This document shows, piece after piece, positions 17,349 through 26,381 of a stretch of 64,000 bases of DNA (positions are counted from its first letter, which is position 1; the number at the start of each line of letters is the position of its first letter). The notes under the pieces are model-generated. The model was not told the DNA's origin. It saw only the letters and a program-made list of their open reading frames with translations, and did not search any database. A program made the translations under genes and the position numbers. Source of the DNA: Flavobacterium chilense (GTDB lineage: Bacteria > Bacteroidota > Bacteroidia > Flavobacteriales > Flavobacteriaceae); the NCBI RefSeq assembly GCF_001602525.1, contig NZ_LSYT01000001.1, positions 992,001-1,056,000 of the forward strand, written 5' to 3'.

Positions 17349-17409
17349 TTTAAAGTATGGTTTGAATTAATTTGAATAACTCTGCTACAAATTAAAGGAT
17401 TTTTTATTT

Positions 17410-17468
17410 GACACGAATTGCACTAATTTTCACGAATTATATTTTGTAACAAAATGTAATTCGTGGCT
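17410..17468. repeat. Degenerate CACGAATT-family inverted repeat
   Basis: 'gacacgaattgcactaat' and 'cacgaatta' on the left face 'taattcgtggcta' on the right, the same vocabulary as the 13348-13420 element but with weaker pairing. Confidence 0.5.
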
Positions 17469-17588
17469 AAAAACTTTATCTTTTCCATAAAAAAAACAGG
17501 AATGAAAATACTCATTCCTGTTCGAATATCCTGTTAAGATTCTGGTAATTTATATTTTAAACCAATAAAAAATATAAGCTACCTCACG

Positions 17589-18506
17589 TTATTTAGAGTC
17601 TTTGGATATTGTAGCAAACTTTTGCCTGATGGCAAAAATATGATGTGAATTAAATACTAAAACTGCCAGAAAAACAATTCCGTATGCGATAATCTGAATG
17701 AAGTTAAATGGCTCTTTGTAAAAGAACATTGCCAGAAGAAACGCAATCATGGGATTTATGTTTAAAAGCATTCCAACTGTTGAAGAATTAATTCCTGAAA
17801 GTGCATATAAATTAAGGAATAACGGAAAAATGGTAAATAAAATGGCAATGGTTTCGATACAGAAATAAAATTTAAATTCTGTTGGAACCGGCCCGCTGTA
17901 AGCCGGAAAAAAAGGCAATAAAAAGAAAGCCGCAAGGGTGATGTGGAATGTAAGGATTATAAATTTATCAAAACCTTTATTAATACGCTGACTTACTAAA
18001 TAAGATGCATAAGTTGAGCCTATAATGATGCTAAAAAACATATCCATAATGTTGGTGTAAGATAAAAGCAAACACCCCGAAATACTTAATCCAACGGCTA
18101 ACCATTGTGTTTTACTTAATTTTTCGTGCAGGATAAAATAAGCCAGCAAAGTGGTTAAAATTGGACAAACCAAATATGCTAAAGATGTTGCTTTTACACT
18201 AACATGGTTCATTACATAAATAAATGTAAACCAGTTGGCCATTAGAAAAACGCTTCCGCCAATATTTAGTAAAGTTGTTTTTCTTTTCTCGGCTTTTGGC
18301 AATGCTTTAAAGGTTTGAATCGCTTCTTTTACTTTTTTTCGTCTGAATGTAAAAGAGATTAGTAACATCAAAATACTACAGCTAAAAACGCGATAGAACA
18401 AAATATCTAAAGAAGGGTAATCGTGTATGGGTTTTAACACTAAGCTAAAAAATCCCCAGATTACAAAACAGGTAATGGCAGCTATATAATATTTTGTTGT
18501 TTTCAC
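17589..18506 (-). CDS. EamA/RarD-type drug/metabolite permease
   Basis: An inner-membrane transporter of the DMT superfamily with about ten hydrophobic helices in two EamA halves ('YYIAAITCFVIWGFFSLVL' and 'LNINPMIAFLLAMFFYKEPF'). The arrangement, with 'FYRVFSCSILMLL' and 'ANWFTFIYVMNHVSVKATSLAYLVCPI', resembles RarD. Family members export amino acids or other small metabolites. It faces a divergent MocR-type aminotransferase-like regulator 187 bases away, a common pairing in which the regulator controls the transporter. Confidence 0.85.
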   Translation of the reverse strand: MKTTKYYIAAITCFVIWGFFSLVLKPIHDYPSLDILFYRVFSCSILMLLISFTFRRKKVKEAIQTFKALPKAEKRKTTLLNIGGSVFLMANWFTFIYVMNHVSVKATSLAYLVCPILTTLLAYFILHEKLSKTQWLAVGLSISGCLLLSYTNIMDMFFSIIIGSTYASYLVSQRINKGFDKFIILTFHITLAAFFLLPFFPAYSGPVPTEFKFYFCIETIAILFTIFPLFLNLYALSGINSSTVGMLLNINPMIAFLLAMFFYKEPFNFIQIIAYGIVFLAVLVFNSHHIFAIRQKFATISKDSK

Positions 18507-18693
18507 GGGGTTTTAGTTTTTTGGTTTTCTATGAAACAAATTTCTAAAAAATAAAATAGCAATACAGATACAGTTTTTGTAAATTGCACCGTAACAGTTT
18601 ATTTTATGAAATCGCTGTAATTTCTTGATTAAAAACTGATATTGAAAGAGTGGTAATGCCTTATTCCATAAAAAAAACAAATATCATGCTGAT

Positions 18694-20112
18694 ATGAAAA
18701 ACTCAAATTACTTATATCTTCAGTTTGCTGACCGGATTGAAAAGCAAATAAAATCGGGCGTTTTAAGCGTTGGTGACAAGTTACCTTCGATACGTGAAGT
18801 CTGCGCCGAAACAGGTTATAGCATGAGCACGGTTAGTAAAGCGTATTATGAAGTTGAGAGCAGATCACTGATTGAATCCCGACCTCAATCGGGATATTAT
18901 GTCAGTAATACATCTGCAAGAATAATTACAGAACCTTCGCCAAGCAGTCCGATTTTAAAATGTGTCAATATTGACCGTGAGGATCTGATTGATCAGGTTT
19001 ACGGCAATATGACGGATAAGAATATTACAATGCTTTCGTTGGGTTTTCCGTCGAATGAATTGCTTCCTATTGCCAAATTAAACAAAGGAATGGTTCAGGC
19101 GATGCGACAACTGCCCAACAGCGGAACGAGTTATGAGGAGGTAAAAGGAAATCCTAATTTAAGAAGAGAAATTGCCCGTTGGTCTTTTACCTGGGGAGGA
19201 TCACTTACCGAAGAGGATATTATTACGATGCCGGGATGCACCAGTGCTATTTCGCATTGTTTAATGACGCTGACTAAACCGGGAGATACTATTATTACTG
19301 AAAGTCCTGCTTATTTTGGCATCCTGCAATTGGCTAAATCTCTGGGATTGTACATCATGGAATTGCCGACAAATATGACTACAGGAATAGAATTGGAAGC
19401 ACTAAAAAAAGCACTTTCCTCTAAAAAGGTAAAACTTTGCCTGCTGATGAGCAACTTTAGTAATCCGTCCGGAAGCATGATGCCGGCTGAACATAAAATA
19501 GAAGTGGTTAAATTGATGGAGTTTTATAATATTCCGTTAATTGAAGACGATATTCATGGTGATTTGTACTTTGGCTCAAGCCGGCCAACCAATTGTAAAA
19601 CGTATGACGAAAGTGGCATTGTACTTTGCTGCAGTTCGGTTTCTAAAACACTGGCACCAGGTTATCGTGTGGGCTGGGTTTCACCAGGGAAATTCAAAAA
19701 ACAAATACTGCGAAACAAAATTTACCATTCACTCTCCTCTCCTACTATTACTCATGAAGTTGTGGGAGATTTTCTAAAAAACGGACGTTACGAAAATCAT
19801 CTTAGAAAAATACGCCAGATATTAAATCGCAATTGTAATAATTATATCAATACTGTTCTGGAATCTTTCCCGAAAGGCACCAAAGTGAGTCAGCCACAGG
19901 GCGGATTTTTTCTTTGGATTGAATTAGACAAAAGCATTGATACAGCAGTATTCTATCATCAGGCGATGCAGCACAAGATTAGTATTGCACCGGGAAGAAT
20001 TTTCTCTTTTCAGGATCAGTTTTCGAATTGTATGCGACTGAGTTTTGGACTGCCATGGACGAATGAACTTAGGCAATCGATACAAACTTTAGGAAGACTG
20101 CTTCATCAGTAA
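18694..20112 (+). CDS. MocR-type GntR regulator with aminotransferase domain
   Basis: A 472-residue fusion of an N-terminal GntR winged helix ('LQFADRIEKQIKSGVLSVGDKLPSIREV', 'SMSTVSKAYYEVESRSLIESRPQSGYYV') and a class I/II aminotransferase-fold domain that binds PLP. The PLP lysine is probably in 'SVSKTLAPGYRVGW', and 'NFSNPSG' and 'EDDIHGDLYF' are the expected cofactor contacts. These proteins act as PLP- or amino-acid-responsive transcription factors rather than enzymes. The divergent RarD-like permease is the likely target. Confidence 0.9.
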   Translation: MKNSNYLYLQFADRIEKQIKSGVLSVGDKLPSIREVCAETGYSMSTVSKAYYEVESRSLIESRPQSGYYVSNTSARIITEPSPSSPILKCVNIDREDLIDQVYGNMTDKNITMLSLGFPSNELLPIAKLNKGMVQAMRQLPNSGTSYEEVKGNPNLRREIARWSFTWGGSLTEEDIITMPGCTSAISHCLMTLTKPGDTIITESPAYFGILQLAKSLGLYIMELPTNMTTGIELEALKKALSSKKVKLCLLMSNFSNPSGSMMPAEHKIEVVKLMEFYNIPLIEDDIHGDLYFGSSRPTNCKTYDESGIVLCCSSVSKTLAPGYRVGWVSPGKFKKQILRNKIYHSLSSPTITHEVVGDFLKNGRYENHLRKIRQILNRNCNNYINTVLESFPKGTKVSQPQGGFFLWIELDKSIDTAVFYHQAMQHKISIAPGRIFSFQDQFSNCMRLSFGLPWTNELRQSIQTLGRLLHQ

Positions 20113-20131
20113 TTTTAAAGGTTTACTTTAT

Positions 20132-20173
20132 AAAAAAAAGCCAGACAGCGCTTACTTACTCGCGCTGTCCGGC
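20132..20173 (-). terminator. Terminator of the bestrophin gene
   Basis: GCCAGACAGCGC and GCGCTGTCCGGC pair with one A/C mismatch around 10 nt. On the minus strand the hairpin is followed by T8. It lies about 30 bases after the bestrophin stop. Confidence 0.82.
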
Positions 20174-20202
20174 AACAAATTGAGAAACCAAAATCAATTT
20201 AA

Positions 20203-21150
20203 TTATAAAACAAAATAAGCGTTGTTTTCCGCTATTTTAGGGCTCGGTTTAAGATCAAATTCTTTGATAATATCAAATTCACTCTGATACTCGTTTAGCA
20301 TTTGCATTAAATTCTTTTCGATTGTGTTCGAAATAGTAGTTACAGGTGTATCTGTTGGTCTGTTTTCGAATGGATCCTGTAAATGAATTGCCATTTTTTC
20401 GATTAGAAAGAACATTCCGCCAATAATGGTAATTAATGGTACTGCAAACCAGCTTAATAAACTAATTAATCCAAAAGGCAATAGTAGAATAAACAAACAC
20501 AATGTCATTCTGATATACATACTATAAGTTGTTGGAAAAATAGTGTTTTTAATACGCTCACATTTACCCATTGCATCACACAATCTGGATAATGTATTGT
20601 CTATTTCTACTTGTTGATACGTATTTAATCGTTTGTCTTTTCTCGCAATTCTAAGATCCCTGGCATGCAATAACAATATTGCATTTGGAATATTCTGATG
20701 ATTTTTTACAAAATTCAGTTCTTCTTCGCTAATCAGATCTCTAATTGGTTTTATGGCATCTTTATTACGTAAAGACTGCCCCAGACTATAACACCATGCA
20801 ATTTGTCTCTTGGTGAAGTTTTCCTTGAACTCATTTGCTTCTACAGAAAAACCGGGATCTTTATAAAAAGTCAGCATTTGTCTGACTAAGGTTCTGGATT
20901 CATTTACAATTGATCCCCAAATAATTCGTGCTTCCCACCATCTGTCATAAGCCTGATTTGATTTAAAAGCTAATAATAAGGAGATAATCGTACCCACCAT
21001 TGTTGGTATCGCAATTGGAATATCTACCCCAACATTAATGAAATAATGATGAAATATTTCAAACAATATGGTATAAGTCAGTACAAGACCTAATTCCACT
21101 TTAATTTTTCCGAGAACGTACCTCATTGGAATTCTTTTCTTTAATAACAT
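20203..21150 (-). CDS. Bestrophin family anion channel-like protein
   Basis: A 315-residue membrane protein of the bestrophin (formerly UPF0187) family; characterised bacterial members form pentameric ion channels. The family motif 'IAIPTMVGTIISLLLAFKSNQAYDRWWEARIIWGSIVNESR' spans helices 1-2, and 'PFGLISLLSWFAVPLITIIGGMFFLIE' is the second pore-lining hydrophobic block, followed by 'DPFENRPTDTPV'. The next upstream gene on the strand, 49 bases away, is a universal stress protein, so the two may be co-transcribed. The ion conducted is not predictable. Confidence 0.88.
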   Translation of the reverse strand: MLLKKRIPMRYVLGKIKVELGLVLTYTILFEIFHHYFINVGVDIPIAIPTMVGTIISLLLAFKSNQAYDRWWEARIIWGSIVNESRTLVRQMLTFYKDPGFSVEANEFKENFTKRQIAWCYSLGQSLRNKDAIKPIRDLISEEELNFVKNHQNIPNAILLLHARDLRIARKDKRLNTYQQVEIDNTLSRLCDAMGKCERIKNTIFPTTYSMYIRMTLCLFILLLPFGLISLLSWFAVPLITIIGGMFFLIEKMAIHLQDPFENRPTDTPVTTISNTIEKNLMQMLNEYQSEFDIIKEFDLKPSPKIAENNAYFVL

Positions 21151-21199
21151 ATTTTTTCGTTTATAATGAAACTTGTGTTTTTATTGGAATTATTGGTCT

Positions 21200-21922
21200 T
21201 TATACCAATTCTTCGTAAATCGATAGTACCGGAAGTCCAAGTTTATCGTTTATATTTTCTTTTTTCGTTTTCTTAAATTTGATTTTTTCTCCTTTACGGG
21301 TTTCTACCAGTAAATCGATGTCATATTTTGAAATAGCTTCAGATAAATAAGGAGCAAATTTTTCGTAATTGTCATCAAAGTTTGATGTCTGGCTTACAAT
21401 CTCAAATGAAAAATTATCCTGCAAAAATTGCTGAACATCTTTTACATGCATATTCGCCTGAGCATTTTCGATGTAAAGTGCTTTGTTGAAATCGTCTTTG
21501 TAGTTTTCTAAGCCCAAATGTAAAATAGGGCATTTTTGATTTCCTGCTAATTGAACCAGATATTGATGGATTCGTTTTGTTTCTTGTTTATACGAATGTG
21601 TCAAAATGACTAATTTTACAGAGAAAACATCAATAATACGTCTAAAAATAGGAGACGAAAGTCCGTATTGATTGTGTACTTTTATTTTGCAATTTGGGGT
21701 GTGATCAATAATGTATCTGCAAGTTTCCAGAACTTCTTCCTGACTGGCTGTAAGTCCTGTACGCATTTCGCGTAAAAAATTTGAAGATGAAAAAGTATCC
21801 GGAGCATCGGAAACCATCATTAAAATGATCTCACAGTGTGACGATTTTGCCTGACTAACAGCCGATTTTACAGCCCAAATCGTATCATCTTTTAAAGTCG
21901 TAGGTATTAGGAAATTTTTCAT
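21200..21922 (-). CDS. Universal stress protein family protein
   Basis: A 240-residue USP-like protein. The N-terminal domain has the Rossmann-like pattern 'KNFLIPTTLKDDTIWAVKSAVSQAKSSHCEIILMMV' and a helix-strand alternation to 'VKLVILTHSY'. The second half ('KALYIENAQANMHVKDVQQFL') is more divergent. The ATP-binding G-2x-G-9x-G(S/T) motif is not clear, so nucleotide binding is doubtful. It is followed by bestrophin and preceded by the two-component genes, all on the minus strand. Confidence 0.75.
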   Translation of the reverse strand: MKNFLIPTTLKDDTIWAVKSAVSQAKSSHCEIILMMVSDAPDTFSSSNFLREMRTGLTASQEEVLETCRYIIDHTPNCKIKVHNQYGLSSPIFRRIIDVFSVKLVILTHSYKQETKRIHQYLVQLAGNQKCPILHLGLENYKDDFNKALYIENAQANMHVKDVQQFLQDNFSFEIVSQTSNFDDNYEKFAPYLSEAISKYDIDLLVETRKGEKIKFKKTKKENINDKLGLPVLSIYEELV

Positions 21923-21999
21923 ATGTATAATCGTTTAGTTTATACATACAAAATAACTGCCGTGGTATTAGAAGGGGCTTAATATAAGATTAGATCTTT

Positions 22000-23403
22000 C
22001 TAAGATTCAACATTAGAATTTTTAATGTTGTTTTTCTTGATTTTGGCTTTCTTAAAAATAATGGTTACGATAGTCCCTTTGTTCTGCTCTGACTGCACTT
22101 GTATTTCGCCATCGTGCATTCGGATGATTTTGGATGCCAACGGGAGCCCTAAACCATATCCAATATATTTGGTTGCTATTTTTCCTCTAAAGAATGGTTC
22201 ATATAAATGCGGAATATCTTCTGGCGGAATTCCGATACCAATATCATTGATGGCAATTTTAATCATATCCTGATTTGCCGAAAGCGTCACAAATACTTCA
22301 TTATTATCAGAATATTTCACTCCGTTTGTAATGATATTATTGATTGCGAGTTCTAAAAGCGGTTTATTACACGGGATTAAAAGCAGATTTGAATCTTTTG
22401 GAGCAAAATTAAATTTCATACTCACACGATTATCAGGATAAATTTTATCCAGATCTGATTTTACATCCATTAACAATTCATCGATTCTGGCAATATCGAG
22501 TACTTGTTTTTTACCGTCGTAACCTGTTTGTGTTAGTTTTAATAAGCTTTCGGTTAAGTTTCCTAATTTGGATGCCTGACCGTAAATGTTCTCTAAGGAC
22601 TGAATGTATTCTGAAACTTCTCTTTCTTTAAGAAGCATAATTTCAGACTCGGCAATAATTGTGGTTATTGGTGTTTTTAATTCGTGTGATGCATTATTTA
22701 TAAAGTTTGCCTGAATCTCAAATGAGGTTTCGAGGCGATCCAGCATGTCATTAAAAGTTTCGGTCAGATCTGAAATTTCATCTGAATTTTTTACGGCAGG
22801 TAATCTGTTGTGCAGATTAGAGGCGCTAATTCTGTTTACCTCTTTGGTAATTCTTGCTACAGGATTAATGACTCTTTTTGCCAGAAATCTTCCTAAAAAG
22901 AAAGCCAAAAGTATAAATCCGATACCGCCAAAAATTAAAATTTTGGCAATAAATATAGTAGTTGTTTTACCTCTTCGGTCTCTTGCCCCTACAATTACAA
23001 TATATTTTTGGTTGTTTTCTTTAAAAACCTGCCCTAAATAATATTTGCTGTTTACTTCAAAATAGTCCTCTCCATTTTTGAGCACATTGGTATAAAACTC
23101 GTTAGGCAAGTTTAAATTAGTATTGTAATCAAAGCTATTGGCACTGTTTATTTTAAGAACAAATTCTTCTTCTTCTATAAGTTCTTCAAGGCCGTTTTTC
23201 TTTAATTCACTATAATATTTACTTTTTTCAGGATCATTTTGAAAATGTATGGAAGCCACAATTTTAGCCCTGTCTTCTAATCGTTTCAGGAAATGGTACC
23301 TGTTGTTTTCACGAAACAGGACAAAAACGATAATACACAATAAAAGTGTACTAAAGGTAGAAAGTGCTACATAAGTAAAAGTAATTTTTTTTCTTATATC
23401 CAT
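22000..23403 (-). CDS. Two-component sensor histidine kinase
   Basis: A membrane histidine kinase of 467 residues. Helix 1 is at about 9-30 and helix 2 near 150-172, enclosing a ~115-residue periplasmic sensor region. A HAMP domain follows (RVINPVARITKEVNRISASNL), then the phosphorylated His in 'NNASHELKTPITTI' and the ATPase with 'NNIITNGVKYS', 'DIGIGIPPEDIPHLYEPFF' and 'GYGLGLPLASKIIRMHDG'. It starts one base after the response regulator stops, so the two form an operon. The signal is unknown; the architecture is CusS-like. Confidence 0.93.
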   Translation of the reverse strand: MDIRKKITFTYVALSTFSTLLLCIIVFVLFRENNRYHFLKRLEDRAKIVASIHFQNDPEKSKYYSELKKNGLEELIEEEEFVLKINSANSFDYNTNLNLPNEFYTNVLKNGEDYFEVNSKYYLGQVFKENNQKYIVIVGARDRRGKTTTIFIAKILIFGGIGFILLAFFLGRFLAKRVINPVARITKEVNRISASNLHNRLPAVKNSDEISDLTETFNDMLDRLETSFEIQANFINNASHELKTPITTIIAESEIMLLKEREVSEYIQSLENIYGQASKLGNLTESLLKLTQTGYDGKKQVLDIARIDELLMDVKSDLDKIYPDNRVSMKFNFAPKDSNLLLIPCNKPLLELAINNIITNGVKYSDNNEVFVTLSANQDMIKIAINDIGIGIPPEDIPHLYEPFFRGKIATKYIGYGLGLPLASKIIRMHDGEIQVQSEQNKGTIVTIIFKKAKIKKNNIKNSNVES

Positions 23404-23404
23404 T

Positions 23405-24079
23405 TTATGGCTTTATGACATATCCCAAACCTTTCATAGTATGAATAAGTTTGGTTGCAAAAGGTTTATCTATTTTTTTTCTTAAATAAGTGATATAAAC
23501 ATCTACAACATTAGTGTTCATATCAAAATTAATATCCCAGACATTATCCAAGATCTGATCTCTGGAAACGATTCGGCCGCTGTTTTTAGCCAAATAATAC
23601 AGTAATTTAAACTCTTTGGCAGTTAAGATGATAGATTCTCCATTTCGCTTTACCGTTTTGGCACGTCCGTTAATCTCCAAATCGCCAATTGTTATGCTGT
23701 CAACTCTTTCTGTTTCCTGGTGCGCTCTTCTATGGAGGGCATTTACTCTGGCATCAAGTTCTCCAAATTTAAAAGGTTTTACCAGATAATCATCGGCTCC
23801 GGCATTCAGTCCGGTTACAATATTTTCAGAAGTTCCAAGAGCTGTTAAAAGTAAAACAGGAACAAAATTCTTGCTGGCTCGCAAGCGTCTGCAAATTTCA
23901 ATTCCGTTAATATCAGGCAGCATTACGTCTAAAACAACAACATCAAAATTATAATTATGAAGCATTTCCAGTGCTGTTCTGCCGTCCATGGCTACACTCA
24001 CTTCATTATTGTTTTCTGCAAACCCTTTTCGTAAAATAGATAAAAGATTTGGTTCGTCTTCGACTATAAGTAATTTCAT
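23405..24079 (-). CDS. OmpR/PhoB-family response regulator
   Basis: The cognate regulator of the downstream kinase. The receiver domain begins MKLLIVEDEPNLL and carries the phospho-acceptor Asp in 'VVVLDVMLPDINGIE' and Lys in 'YLVKPFKFGEL'. The C-terminal winged helix contains 'LTAKEFKLLYYLAKNSGRIVSRDQIL' and 'NVVDVYITYLRKKID'. The frame is open to 24133, but the ATG at 24079 gives the standard N-terminus. The ordering RR-HK with one base spacing indicates translational coupling. Confidence 0.93.
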   Translation of the reverse strand: MKLLIVEDEPNLLSILRKGFAENNNEVSVAMDGRTALEMLHNYNFDVVVLDVMLPDINGIEICRRLRASKNFVPVLLLTALGTSENIVTGLNAGADDYLVKPFKFGELDARVNALHRRAHQETERVDSITIGDLEINGRAKTVKRNGESIILTAKEFKLLYYLAKNSGRIVSRDQILDNVWDINFDMNTNVVDVYITYLRKKIDKPFATKLIHTMKGLGYVIKP

Positions 24080-24184
24080 ATTTAATCTGTCTGGATAACA
24101 AAAATAAGGATTGCCATTAAAAATATAAATCACAATAGTTATAAATTATGATTTAATTATGAACAATAGCTTTATCCAGGCATG

Positions 24185-24216
24185 AAAAAAAGCATCCGAA
24201 AACCACGAATGCTTTT
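24185..24216 (-). terminator. Terminator of the outer-membrane barrel gene
   Basis: AAAAGCAT and ATGCTTTT arms flank a 13-nt loop; on the minus strand the stem is followed by a run of T, 33 bases after the stop at 24249. Confidence 0.7.
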
Positions 24217-24248
24217 ATATTTTTGGGGATGATTTGATGGGGATAAAA

Positions 24249-24866
24249 CTATTTTTTAAAGTTAAAACTTAATACAGCTCCCAGTCCAAATTGGTAAGTA
24301 CTCACATAATCTTCTACTCCAATTGGACCATAGTACGTCCAATAATAACTATTACCAACTGCCGCAGACATTGATTGCAAATAAGCATTAAGATTTACAG
24401 ATACTGTAGAAGCGGTTTTAATTTTTACTCCGGCTTTTATATTCCATGCAAAGTAAGTTCCGCCACCACTTTGCGGAGGTTCTGTAATACCAACTCCTAA
24501 TCCCCCGCCCAGATAAGGCAAGAGATTTGAGCCTGTATCAAAATAATGGGTTGCGTCTAGAAGAATAAAATTAAAAGCTCCTTTATCATCTCCGCTATTG
24601 AGTTGCTTTCCAGTCTGATCATAAAAAGGAATTTTAGTATCTGTTCGTAAATACTTTAGCTCTACAGAATTGTTTGTAGAGAAAAAATATTCTAAACCTG
24701 CTCCATATTGAAAGCCGTCTTCAATAGTAGCAGAATATCCGTCGTAATCAATTTTATCCGAAAAATTGTAACCTCCATACAAATTAAGAGAAAAAGATCT
24801 TGCATCCTGCGCTTTCATTCCTATCGCCGACAGGAAGAGAACCAATAATAAACCGTACTGTTTCAT
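24249..24866 (-). CDS. Outer-membrane beta-barrel protein, 205 aa
   Basis: A small exported barrel protein. It has a signal peptide (YGLLLVLFLSAIGMKAQ), then alternating aromatic/polar strands such as 'FSLNLYGGYNFSDKIDYDG', 'GAGLEYFFSTNNSVELKYLR' and 'LLPYLGGGLGVG', and ends in a hydrophobic strand closing with Phe-Lys-Lys. The size resembles OmpW/OprF-N-type 8-stranded barrels. It is preceded on the same strand by a larger BamA/TamA-like barrel protein, but a weak hairpin separates them. No specific substrate can be suggested. Confidence 0.75.
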   Translation of the reverse strand: MKQYGLLLVLFLSAIGMKAQDARSFSLNLYGGYNFSDKIDYDGYSATIEDGFQYGAGLEYFFSTNNSVELKYLRTDTKIPFYDQTGKQLNSGDDKGAFNFILLDATHYFDTGSNLLPYLGGGLGVGITEPPQSGGGTYFAWNIKAGVKIKTASTVSVNLNAYLQSMSAAVGNSYYWTYYGPIGVEDYVSTYQFGLGAVLSFNFKK

Positions 24867-24906
24867 AATTTTTAATGTTTAAGGGTTAATATTCAATTTA
24901 AATAAT

Positions 24907-24936
24907 ACAGGCTTTCGCTAAAAAAAATCAGCCTGT
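24907..24936 (-). terminator. Possible terminator after the BamA/TamA-like gene
   Basis: ACAGGCT and AGCCTGT form a 7-bp stem about 20 bases after the stop codon on the minus strand, but the following sequence is only moderately T-rich. Confidence 0.4.
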
Positions 24937-24955
24937 ATATTTGGTCTTCTATTTT

Positions 24956-26224
24956 TTAAAATGTCTCTCCGGCATTTAAATAAAATCCTTTTGAATTATT
25001 CCCCCAGGCATAGTCTACAATTAGGTTGGTACGCGTTTTTTTATCAATCAAAATACGCAATCCTACGCCCACAGCAGGCTGAACTGAATTAAAAAGAGAC
25101 GTTTTAGTATCGACATTACTTGCAGTTACAAAATTGGTAAAAACGGTTCCGCTGAACATCTGGTCACAGGTAATAGGGAATCTGAATTCTGTTGAGAGAT
25201 ATATTAAACCATCTCCTCTAAATAATCCCTGTGTATATCCTTCTCCGCTCCTGCTTCGCTGATCCCAGCCAATTGCTGGCAAATTTAAATACGGAACTTT
25301 TCCTCGTGTCACAAATTGCCCATATGTCCAGATGGCTAAAATATACCTTTCGTTTTTAGCCGAAACAGGTATAAAATGGCGATATTCGACATACAAAACA
25401 TTGCTGTAATCCTGATTATTAAATAAAACAGGATTAAAACGATAATTGATATTAGCAAACCATCCATGTGTTGCATTGATTTGATTATCACGCGAATCGT
25501 AAACCAAATTAAGACTCATACCGTTTAAAAAATATTCTAATTCATTAAAACCGTGTTCCTGACTGTAATTATAATGGTATGTATATTTTTCGTTTTCGAC
25601 ATCCAGATCCTTATCTTTTATACTTGAATACCAATCCAGATTGATTCCTGCACCTACATAAAAGTTTTTAACGACTTCAAAAGATACAGTTTGGTGAAAT
25701 TTAAAGTAATCGTAATCCATAGGCTGCGCAATCGAATCAACATCAAAATGATTTTGCTTGCTATGATGCGGAATAATATTGGTCCCTAATCCATAATTAG
25801 GCTGTGAAAAAATGTATAACCGATAATCTCCACTTAGAAAAATCCTGTTGTTTTTAAGTAATATATTATTCTTGACATTGACCAGCCATTGATTTTTGAC
25901 GGTATACGTTATCCCCAGATTGGCAATAGAATATTTATCTGATGCTTCTTTTCCTTTGAAAGTATATTGCGCTACTCCTCCAAAAAAAAATCCAGTTGCC
26001 GGCTGTGAACCGATAGCTGGAATAACTAAGAAAAAATTATTTTTTGAGGGTTTACTGACTGAAACGGAATCTTTCTTTTTAAAAATTTCTAAGATTGTTT
26101 TGGGCTCACATATTTCCCGACTTATATTTTCGGTTTGTGCTATTGCATTAAATGAAATAAAGAAGACTAACCCGAAGATTTTATATTGATGATGAAAATA
26201 ATTATTTTTAAAAAAATTTACCAT
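24956..26224 (-). CDS. BamA/TamA-like outer-membrane surface antigen protein
   Basis: A 422-residue protein with a signal peptide (IFGLVFFISFNAIAQ) and a C-terminal 16-stranded Omp85-like barrel of the bacterial surface antigen family. Recognisable points are 'MSLNLVYDSRDNQINATHGWFANINYRF', 'IGWDQRSRSGEGYTQGLFRGDG' (the VRGF/Y-type loop region, here LFRG) and the final strand ending in Phe. No POTRA domains are present, as the N-terminal region before the barrel is only ~70 residues, so it is not BamA itself. It may be a single-domain lipid or protein transporter or attachment protein. Confidence 0.78.
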   Translation of the reverse strand: MVNFFKNNYFHHQYKIFGLVFFISFNAIAQTENISREICEPKTILEIFKKKDSVSVSKPSKNNFFLVIPAIGSQPATGFFFGGVAQYTFKGKEASDKYSIANLGITYTVKNQWLVNVKNNILLKNNRIFLSGDYRLYIFSQPNYGLGTNIIPHHSKQNHFDVDSIAQPMDYDYFKFHQTVSFEVVKNFYVGAGINLDWYSSIKDKDLDVENEKYTYHYNYSQEHGFNELEYFLNGMSLNLVYDSRDNQINATHGWFANINYRFNPVLFNNQDYSNVLYVEYRHFIPVSAKNERYILAIWTYGQFVTRGKVPYLNLPAIGWDQRSRSGEGYTQGLFRGDGLIYLSTEFRFPITCDQMFSGTVFTNFVTASNVDTKTSLFNSVQPAVGVGLRILIDKKTRTNLIVDYAWGNNSKGFYLNAGETF

Positions 26225-26324
26225 TTGAATGTCTAATTTTTAGAAATAACTCTTAACCGTTATGTAAATATATACCTTATTTTCAATACTTTACATAATT
26301 TCATAATACAATTTTACTACAACA

Positions 26325-26358
26325 AAAAAAACCGACAATAAAAAATTGACGGTTTTTT
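26325..26358 (-). terminator. Intrinsic terminator of aspA
   Basis: AAAACCGACAAT and ATTGACGGTTTT pair with one A-A mismatch. On the minus strand it is followed by a T8 run, 24 bases after the aspA stop. Confidence 0.8.
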
Positions 26359-26381
26359 GAAATCTATTTTATGGAATTAGT

